Assembly: GCA_947442905.1 (NCBI GenBank)
Contig: CANEWV010000159.1
Span: 1-5,095 of the forward strand
Length of the DNA: 5,095 nucleotides
Direction of reading: 5' to 3'
Source: Chitinophagaceae bacterium
GTDB lineage: Bacteria; Bacteroidota; Bacteroidia; Chitinophagales; Chitinophagaceae
Part shown: positions 1-5,095 of the stretch, in pieces
How positions within the stretch are numbered: position 1 is the stretch's first letter
How the letters are laid out: each line of letters begins with the position of its first letter
Notes under the pieces: model-generated
Seen by the model: the letters and a program-made list of their open reading frames with translations, nothing else
Database searches by the model: none
What the model was told of the DNA's origin: nothing
Made by a program: the position numbers and the translations under genes

Positions 1-624
1 AAGCACGTTAATGGTTTCAATGTCTGCAGGATTGATAGAATTCAAATCCACCAGTGATTGTTGTACTCCGTCAATGATCACTGTAGGATCCGTACCAGTA
101 AAAGAAGGAATACCTCTTATTAATACGGTAGGTTTAGCGCCAGGCGATCCACCTTGTATTACATTTACACCAGCTGCTCTACCTTGTAAAGCTTCTTCCG
201 TTCTTACAGCGTTAATTTTTTCGATATCGGCGCTCTTAATAGTTGAAATAGCACCAGATACTTTTGTTATTTTCTGGGAACCATATCCAACCACTATCAC
301 TTCGTCTAAATTATTTGAATTACTTAGTTCTAAAAGAAAGTCTGTTTTGCTAGAAGCATTCACGAAACGTTCAATTGAAGTCATTCCAACAAAGGAAATG
401 ACCAAACTAGCTCCTTTGGTTGGAATACTAATAACGAATTGACCATTTTGGTCAGATACAGTGGATTGTTTAGTTCCTTTTACAATAATAGTCGCCCCAG
501 CAAGGTTCTCACCGGTAGCTTTATTATTGACTTTGCCTTTAAACTGGATGTTTTGAGCATAAGCTCCCACCATCAAGCATAAAACAAAGGCAGTTGACAA
601 CAAAATCCTGAGTTTTAATTTCAT
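1..624 (-). CDS. SusC/RagA-family TonB-dependent outer-membrane transporter, N-terminal part (cut by window edge)
   Basis: This gene encodes a TonB-linked outer-membrane transporter that would import oligosaccharides or another large nutrient, normally with a SusD lipoprotein lid. Only the first 208 residues are present, against roughly 1,000 in the family. Residues 1-23 form a signal peptide with cleavage after AYA. Residues about 27-105 fit the carboxypeptidase-D-regulatory-like beta-sandwich that precedes the plug in SusC proteins (GKVNNKATGENLAGATIIVKG, then FVISIP and VISFVGM, as fragments of that fold). DEVIVVGYGSQ at 107-117 is the SusC hallmark, and the plug follows with EEALQGRAAGVNV, IRGIPSF, VIIDGV and SINPADIETINVL at the window edge, just where families usually continue with KDA. 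The ATG at 622-624 is chosen because it gives the signal peptide and an in-frame stop lies upstream at 661-663 with no other ATG between. No Shine-Dalgarno is visible, as is common in this phylum. It is divergent from the SusR-like gene. The substrate cannot be read from this part. Confidence 0.95.
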   Translation of the reverse strand, partial: MKLKLRILLSTAFVLCLMVGAYAQNIQFKGKVNNKATGENLAGATIIVKGTKQSTVSDQNGQFVISIPTKGASLVISFVGMTSIERFVNASSKTDFLLELSNSNNLDEVIVVGYGSQKITKVSGAISTIKSADIEKINAVRTEEALQGRAAGVNVIQGGSPGAKPTVLIRGIPSFTGTDPTVIIDGVQQSLVDLNSINPADIETINVL

Positions 625-749
625 AAGTACTTGGTTAATAGTGAAAAATCGATTTTTGGTTTATATTTAATAAGTGCATTTAAGCAATGATTAACCCTGA
701 AAATGACTTAATTCAAACTTGAAATTAATTATTTTGTGCTTTTACAATC

Positions 750-773
750 ATCTTGTGGAATACATCCCAAGAT
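750..773. other. Bulged stem-loop in the probable SusC leader
   Basis: The arms 750-755 and 768-773 pair perfectly (ATCTTG with CAAGAT). After a single unpaired T at 756, three more pairs form (757-759 GGA with 765-767 TCC), leaving a 5-nt loop ATACA. That is a 9-bp stem with one bulge. It lies about 125-150 bp upstream of the SusC start and 19 bp from the LacI-like palindrome. It could be an RNA structure in a long SusC 5' leader or an imperfect inverted-repeat protein site. No U-run follows in either direction that would make it a good terminator. Function is unknown. Confidence 0.4.
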
Positions 774-792
774 TTTGTATAAAAGACTAAAA

Positions 793-802
793 CAAACGTT
801 TG
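793..802. promoter_or_regulatory. LacI/PurR-type operator candidate (CAAACGTTTG)
   Basis: CAAACGTTTG is a perfect 10-bp palindrome with the central CG step that LacI-family proteins use for hinge-helix intercalation. The known PurR operator consensus is ACGCAAACGTTTGCGT. The 16 bp at 790-805, aligned on the same centre, match it at 12 positions, including the whole 10-bp core. It sits about 170 bp upstream of the SusC start and about 180 bp upstream of the regulator start. LacI-family regulators control sugar-use genes in several Bacteroidota, so the site fits a sugar-responsive input to SusC. No LacI-family gene lies in the window, so the binding protein is inferred. A chance palindrome remains possible. 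Confidence 0.5.
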
Positions 803-867
803 CAAGCATGAAAAAATAATTTTTAAGATGCTAAAATTCATGATTTTACTTCATATTACCTTAATGT

Positions 868-943
868 TAACTACATCATTACTACATCAAAAATGTTAAA
901 TAGGAATAAATAGGCTTAAATAACTACATCATTACTACATCAA
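868..943. repeat. Two exact 23-bp direct repeats, each with two ACTACATCA units
   Basis: Copies at 868-890 and 921-943 are identical over 23 bp and start 53 bp apart, close to five helical turns. Within each copy the 9-mer ACTACATCA occurs twice at an 11-bp period, separated by TT: at 870-878 and 881-889, then at 923-931 and 934-942. All four units therefore face the same side of the helix. Such tandem direct repeats are typical sites for dimeric or cooperatively binding activators. The nearest candidate is the SusR-like protein encoded 41 bp downstream, acting on itself, on the SusC gene or on both. The pairing of site and protein is inference; the repeats are read directly from the sequence. 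Confidence 0.9.
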
Positions 944-983
944 TTATATTTCATATATTTAATTACCGAAAACGATTGCATTA

Positions 984-3857
984 ATGAAAAAGTTAATACT
1001 ATATTTTTTATTGCCCCTAACTGGGCTTGCTCAAAACACCATTGGTATCCCTGATATCATAAATTATTCAAAGGCTGACTATAAAGCAGGGCTCCAAAAC
1101 TGGGATTTTAAACAGGATAATAATGGCATTATATACGTAGCCAATAACGAAGGCTTGTTAAGTTACGACGGTACCTATTGGAAATTGTACCCTCTTCCTA
1201 ATAAAACCATTGTAAGGTCGGTTGAAATTGGTGCCGATAATAAAATATATGTGGGTGGTCAGGATGAATTTGGCTATTTCGCACCGGCCAAAAATGGGCA
1301 ATTACAATACCATAGCCTAATTACTAGCTTACCCGATTCCGAAAGGGATTTTGCGGACGTATGGGATATAGCCTACTATAAAGACGAGGTGTTTTTTAAG
1401 ACATCAAGGCGCATATTTAGGTTAACAAGTAAAAGGATAAGTATTACACACGCCCCTTCGGAATGGAGTTTTATGGGAGAATGCAAAGGGAAATTATACG
1501 CACATGATATAAAAATGGGCATAATGACCTTTAAAAACGATCAATGGAAGTCCTTGCCAAGCGGAAATTTAACCAATGTGGAAGTAACCGCTATCCTACC
1601 TATAAAGAATGCAATTATAGTAACCACCTTAAAAAACGGTGTATATCATTATAGTAATACTGGCGCCACAAAAATAGTCAGCCCGGCAACTGGTGCAATT
1701 GAAAAAGAAAGAGTTTACACTGCCACAGCTATCAATAATGAATGGATAGGCTTAGGCACTACCAATGGAGGGGTTTACATAATAGACGAAAAAGGGAACT
1801 TAATACAAAACTTATCCAAGCGGGAGGGCCTGCAGAACTATAATATACTATCTATATTTTCCGACGACCAAAGCAATTTGTGGCTAGGATTAAATAATGG
1901 TATTGACTGTATTGGCTTTAATAAAGCAATTAAGCATATTAACCCAAATAATCAGGACGCTTCGGCCTATGCTACTATTATATACAAGGACAATTTATAC
2001 GTGGGCACTTCAAGTGGTTTGTATAGTGCGCCATTAAATGGGGCAAGCGATTTAAGTTTTAACCGAGGCAATTTTACTGCTATCAAAAATAGTGCAGGCC
2101 AGGTGTGGAGTTTAGCCAATATAAATGAGAAATTATTATTAGCACATCACGAGGGCGCATTTCAAATACAACAAAACGAAGCCAGGTTAATTTCTAATAA
2201 AACAGGCTTCTGGAATTTTCAAACTGTTTCTGCAAGTGGCACCGAAAGTAAAATAGTGGCAGGCAATTATACAGGGCTATTGTTTTTAAACGACAATGGA
2301 AATAATATTGCCACTACGAATGGTGTAAAAAACTTTACACAGTCGTCCCGTTTTGTAGCCATGGACGAGGAAGCGGATATATGGGTGTCGCATCCTTTTC
2401 ATGGGTTGTACCGAGTTGAAAAAGACACCACAAGCAAATTGGCCCCTAAATTATATACCGACAAAAACGGATTGCCCTCTAGTTTAAACAACCATGTATA
2501 TAAAGTAAAAAACGAAATAGTAGTAGCCACCGAAAAGGGTGTTTACAAGTATAATACACAAACCGACAAGTTCGAACCCTACGGTTTTTATCAAACCTTA
2601 TTGGGACAACAAAGTTTGCGCTATTTAAAGGAGGACCTGGATGGTAATATTTGGTTCATACACGAAAAGCAATTAGGTGTATTGGACATGAGTACAAAAA
2701 CGCCTAAAATTATATATATCCCCGAATTAAATAATAAATTATTAAGTGGTTTTGAATTAGTGTATCCCGTAAATGAAACTAATGTATTTATTGGAGGCGA
2801 GAACGGCTTATTTAATTTAAACTACGCGAAGTATAAAAAAAATAGTTACAAATTACAAGTACGCATAAGGGAAGTGCGCGTTATAGGGGAAGGAGATAGT
2901 TTATTGTATGGAGGTTATTTTGGGAATATAAATGAAAACCAATTACAGCAACAAGGACAATCGCCAAACCTAGGAGGACAATGGGATGTAATACATTTTG
3001 AATATTCCACAGCCTTGTTTGGCCTAAAAAATAATTTGGAATATAGCTATAGGTTAAAGGGGCTGGACGAAAACTGGTCCAAGTGGAATAGTAAAACCGA
3101 AAAGGAATATACGAATCTGCCTGCAGGAAATTATACATTTGAAATAAAAGTGCGCAATAATTTAGGAGCAGAATCGGAGTTGGATTCTTACCGTTTTTCG
3201 GTGCTACCTGCATGGTACGTTTCAAAGTGGGCTTTCATGTTTTATTTACTAGTACTATGCTTCATTGTATTCATGTTAAATAAGTTGCAGAAGAAAAAAT
3301 TTATCCTACAGCAGGAAAAATACGAGAAGGAACAAAAGCTTTTAAATAATTTAAAGCAATTAGAAATAGACAAAGCAAAAATTAAGATTACCGAAATCAA
3401 GAACGAAAAGTTACAGTTAGAAGTAGATAATAAAAATAACGAACTACTCAACTTTACCATGCACTTAGTGCAAAAGGGGGAACTGTTATCGGATTTAAAA
3501 ACGCATATGTCAAAAATGACAAAAGTATTGGAAAATTCATCGGGTCTGGACGAATTAAAAAAAATGATTAAGGTAATCAATGACGCCGACAAAATGGACA
3601 AGGATTGGGAAAATTTTATTTACCATTTTGACAAAGCACATAATTCATTCACTATAAATATAAAACAAAGGTTTCCAAAGCTAACAGCGAACGAATTAAA
3701 GTTATGTACTTTTTTACGCCTGAATTTATCCACTAAGGAAATTGCACAGTTAATGAATATATCGCTACGTGGTGTGGAACTTGGTAGGTATCGGTTACGC
3801 AAGAAATTAGAGTTGCCGACAGAAACAAGTTTATTTGAATTCTTTAATTCTATTTAA
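984..3857 (+). CDS. SusR-like membrane-spanning regulator: periplasmic propeller, triple-tyrosine domain, cytoplasmic helix-turn-helix
   Basis: This is a complete 957-residue sensor-regulator. Residues 1-16 are a signal peptide (cleavage after GLA). Residues about 17-620 are a periplasmic beta-propeller of the two-component-regulator-propeller type; recognisable strands include NGIIYVANNEGLLSYDG near 47-63, NKIYVGG near 86, DDQSNLWLGL at 294-303, DLDGNIWF at 551-558 and NVFIGGENGLF near 600. The triple-tyrosine (Y_Y_Y) domain spans about 665-742, with EYSYRLKGLDENW at 686-698 and NYTFEIKVRN at 716-725. One membrane helix lies at about 749-766, followed by the basic KLQKKK and a coiled coil to about 835. 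The C-terminus (897-957) is a LuxR-like helix-turn-helix with LTANELKLC at 900-908, STKEIAQLMNIS at 916-927 and RYRLRKKL at 935-942. There is no kinase, receiver or ATPase domain, so it should bind DNA directly from the membrane. Its position divergent from a SusC gene suggests it controls glycan uptake. The ATG at 984 gives the signal peptide; an in-frame stop lies at 960-962. The ligand is unknown. Confidence 0.93.
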   Translation: MKKLILYFLLPLTGLAQNTIGIPDIINYSKADYKAGLQNWDFKQDNNGIIYVANNEGLLSYDGTYWKLYPLPNKTIVRSVEIGADNKIYVGGQDEFGYFAPAKNGQLQYHSLITSLPDSERDFADVWDIAYYKDEVFFKTSRRIFRLTSKRISITHAPSEWSFMGECKGKLYAHDIKMGIMTFKNDQWKSLPSGNLTNVEVTAILPIKNAIIVTTLKNGVYHYSNTGATKIVSPATGAIEKERVYTATAINNEWIGLGTTNGGVYIIDEKGNLIQNLSKREGLQNYNILSIFSDDQSNLWLGLNNGIDCIGFNKAIKHINPNNQDASAYATIIYKDNLYVGTSSGLYSAPLNGASDLSFNRGNFTAIKNSAGQVWSLANINEKLLLAHHEGAFQIQQNEARLISNKTGFWNFQTVSASGTESKIVAGNYTGLLFLNDNGNNIATTNGVKNFTQSSRFVAMDEEADIWVSHPFHGLYRVEKDTTSKLAPKLYTDKNGLPSSLNNHVYKVKNEIVVATEKGVYKYNTQTDKFEPYGFYQTLLGQQSLRYLKEDLDGNIWFIHEKQLGVLDMSTKTPKIIYIPELNNKLLSGFELVYPVNETNVFIGGENGLFNLNYAKYKKNSYKLQVRIREVRVIGEGDSLLYGGYFGNINENQLQQQGQSPNLGGQWDVIHFEYSTALFGLKNNLEYSYRLKGLDENWSKWNSKTEKEYTNLPAGNYTFEIKVRNNLGAESELDSYRFSVLPAWYVSKWAFMFYLLVLCFIVFMLNKLQKKKFILQQEKYEKEQKLLNNLKQLEIDKAKIKITEIKNEKLQLEVDNKNNELLNFTMHLVQKGELLSDLKTHMSKMTKVLENSSGLDELKKMIKVINDADKMDKDWENFIYHFDKAHNSFTINIKQRFPKLTANELKLCTFLRLNLSTKEIAQLMNISLRGVELGRYRLRKKLELPTETSLFEFFNSI

Positions 3858-3882
3858 AGGAATAGACTTTTAGAGGTAATAA

Positions 3883-5095
3883 TTAATTCGCAATAGAAAT
3901 CACCGTAGTATCTAATTGCTCATAAATACTATTATTGCTAATGTATTCAGGAACTAGTTCTTTCATTTTACCTACCAATAACATTTCGTCGTTGGTCGTC
4001 GTTAAAATGGTTTCTAGTTCGAAGGTGTTTTGTTTTACCAATTCAATGGACACATCACGCACTTTAGCAATTAAAATCTTATCGTGGTAGGTTTGTGTGG
4101 TATTTTCTGCGTCGTTTAATAATTCCTCGTATAGTTTTTCTCCTGGGCGTAAACCGCTGTAAGTGATATTTACATCAATGTTTGGAATCAACCCATATAA
4201 ACGAATCATCTTACGCGCTAAATCTGCAATGGCTACCGGCTTACCCATATCAAATACAAAAATCTCTCCTCCACTCCCCATGCTACCTGCTTCCAATACC
4301 AATTGACAAGCTTCAGGAATGGTCATAAAGTACCTTGTTATATTAGGATGGGTTACGGTAACTGGTCCACCTTTTTCAATCTGTTCTTTAAAGCGAATGA
4401 TTACAGAACCATTAGAACCAAGTACATTACCAAAGCGCGTGGTGATGAATCTAGTCGGTAAGTCGGACTGATTAGACAATGCTTGTACATACATCTCGGC
4501 CATACGCTTAGACGCTCCCATCACATTGGTCGGGTTCACCGCTTTGTCGGTAGAGATCATCACAAAACGTTCTACTTGATATTGAATAGCTAAGTCTGCA
4601 ATTATTTTTACACCAATCACATTGTTACGCACTGCTTCGGTAGGACAAAGTTCCATCATCGGCACATGCTTGTAGGCAGCGGCATGGTATACATATTGAG
4701 GGGCAAATTCCTCAAATAATTTTTGCATCCTTGTTTTGTTGGTGATATCTGCTAAATAACTAATGCAGTTAATACGAGTGCCATTTTCTTTTAATTCTAA
4801 TTCAAGTGTATGCAGTGGCGTCTCGGCCTGGTCACATAAAATAATCACTTCGGGCCCATAAGGAATTAATTGACGTACAATCTCAGAACCAATAGAACCT
4901 GCTGCACCAGTGACTAAAATACGTTTGCCTTTAATCTGTGCTTTAATTTGGTTGTTATTAATTTGTATTGGGTCACGCTCCAGTAAGTCTTCGATTTTAA
5001 TAGACTGTAATTGTCTGCTCGAGAACTTACCTTCTGCCCATTTAGAATAAGCAGGTACACTCAATACTTTAATATCATGGTCTAGACAAAAATCA
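3883..5095 (-). CDS. Membrane-type nucleotide-sugar 4,6-dehydratase (PglF/WbpM/CapD family), C-terminal part
   Basis: This is the catalytic part of a polysaccharide-biosynthesis dehydratase, which in characterised relatives converts UDP-GlcNAc to the 4-keto-6-deoxy sugar, the first step towards amino sugars such as bacillosamine or QuiNAc. Visible are the NAD-binding TGAAGSIGSE (TGAAGSIG at 4888-4911), HAAAYKHVPMME, and the catalytic stretch STDKAVNPTNVMGASK with Asp at 4546-4548, Lys at 4543-4545, Met at 4519-4521 and Lys at 4507-4509. Met replaces the Tyr of the usual YxxxK, as in PglF and WbpM. LRPGEKLYEELL lies near the C-terminus. The frame is open to the right edge (403 residues in the window) and upstream residues such as IKVLSVPAYSKWAEGKF match the family, so the start is outside; relatives have about 200 further N-terminal residues with membrane helices and a nucleotide-binding fold. 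A TTG at 5062-5064 is therefore an internal Leu codon. The gene converges on the SusR-like gene with a 25-bp gap. It probably belongs to a capsule, O-antigen or glycoprotein-glycan locus to the right. Exact substrate is not provable here. Confidence 0.93.
   Translation of the reverse strand, partial: DFCLDHDIKVLSVPAYSKWAEGKFSSRQLQSIKIEDLLERDPIQINNNQIKAQIKGKRILVTGAAGSIGSEIVRQLIPYGPEVIILCDQAETPLHTLELELKENGTRINCISYLADITNKTRMQKLFEEFAPQYVYHAAAYKHVPMMELCPTEAVRNNVIGVKIIADLAIQYQVERFVMISTDKAVNPTNVMGASKRMAEMYVQALSNQSDLPTRFITTRFGNVLGSNGSVIIRFKEQIEKGGPVTVTHPNITRYFMTIPEACQLVLEAGSMGSGGEIFVFDMGKPVAIADLARKMIRLYGLIPNIDVNITYSGLRPGEKLYEELLNDAENTTQTYHDKILIAKVRDVSIELVKQNTFELETILTTTNDEMLLVGKMKELVPEYISNNSIYEQLDTTVISIAN

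Larger units (their letters stand above)
625..983. promoter_or_regulatory. Divergent intergenic control region between the SusC-like gene and the SusR-like regulator
   Basis: This 359-bp AT-rich gap holds no convincing gene on either strand. It must carry the promoters of both divergent genes. In order from the SusC side it contains a bulged stem-loop (750-773), a LacI/PurR-like palindrome (793-802), and two exact copies of a 23-bp repeat (868-890 and 921-943) with phased TAAATA words between them. Possible matches to the Bacteroidota -7 element (consensus TAnnTTTG) are TATATTTC at 945-952 on the plus strand, 1 bp after the second repeat, and TATTTTTT at 811-818 read on the minus strand, just upstream of the palindrome for SusC transcription. 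Neither has a clear TTTG at -33, and such matches occur by chance in DNA this AT-rich, so no promoter is called as a separate feature. Confidence 0.8.

Noticed and set aside
11..442. Plus-strand open frame of 143 codons
   Set aside because: It lies wholly antisense to the SusC-like gene, whose reading frame is certain from signal peptide and plug motifs, and it shows no domain of its own.
868..943. CRISPR-like array
   Set aside because: There are only two repeat copies with one short spacer, an internal tandem structure and a position in a divergent promoter region. This fits regulator sites, not CRISPR.
945..952. TATATTTC as a -7 promoter element for the regulator
   Set aside because: It matches the Bacteroidota -7 consensus at all but the last base, but no TTTG is present at -33 and the DNA is very AT-rich. 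It is mentioned only as a possibility.
2881..3802. Three minus-strand open frames (2881-3225, 3242-3601, 3620-3802)
   Set aside because: All lie antisense within the SusR-like coding sequence, across its triple-tyrosine, coiled-coil and helix-turn-helix parts. Their Phe/Leu/Ser-rich translations are what antisense of Lys/Glu-rich coding sequence gives.
3855..3876. Possible terminator hairpin between the convergent genes
   Set aside because: Only a 4-5 bp AT-rich pairing (AAAG with CTTT) can be drawn, with no GC stem and no clear U-run.
5062..5064. TTG as the start of the dehydratase
   Set aside because: The frame stays open to the window edge and the residues upstream fit the family, so this is an internal Leu codon in a gene that begins outside the window.

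Overview
The window is AT-rich DNA from a member of the Bacteroidota. The evidence is a SusC/RagA-type TonB-dependent transporter, a regulator of the propeller + triple-tyrosine + helix-turn-helix class that is typical of this phylum, and the lack of clear Shine-Dalgarno sequences before the two starts that can be seen. The family (Chitinophagaceae, Sphingobacteriaceae, Flavobacteriaceae or other) cannot be fixed from this sequence alone.

Layout. Positions 1-624 (minus strand) hold the first 208 residues of a SusC-like outer-membrane transporter, cut by the left edge inside the plug domain. Positions 625-983 are a 359-bp divergent intergenic region, unusually rich in regulatory-looking structure. 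It has a perfect 10-bp palindrome matching the core of LacI/PurR-type operators, a bulged stem-loop, two exact 23-bp copies of a direct repeat (each with two ACTACATCA units 11 bp apart), and TAAATA words phased at 10 bp between the copies. Positions 984-3857 (plus strand) encode a complete 957-residue membrane-spanning SusR-like regulator. Positions 3883-5095 (minus strand) encode the C-terminal 403 residues of a nucleotide-sugar 4,6-dehydratase of the PglF/WbpM/CapD type. It converges on the regulator with a 25-bp gap, and its N-terminus lies past the right edge.

How it may work together (inference). The regulator and the SusC gene form a divergent pair, the usual arrangement for a glycan-utilisation locus. 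The periplasmic propeller would sense a glycan or its breakdown product, and the cytoplasmic helix-turn-helix would act on the shared intergenic region to switch on the SusC (and presumably SusD) genes. The ACTACATCA repeats are the best candidate binding sites. The LacI-like palindrome suggests a second, soluble sugar-responsive regulator encoded elsewhere. The dehydratase belongs to surface-polysaccharide or glycoprotein-glycan synthesis and probably marks the start of a separate locus. Nothing here is a wholly new system; the intergenic control region is the most interesting part.
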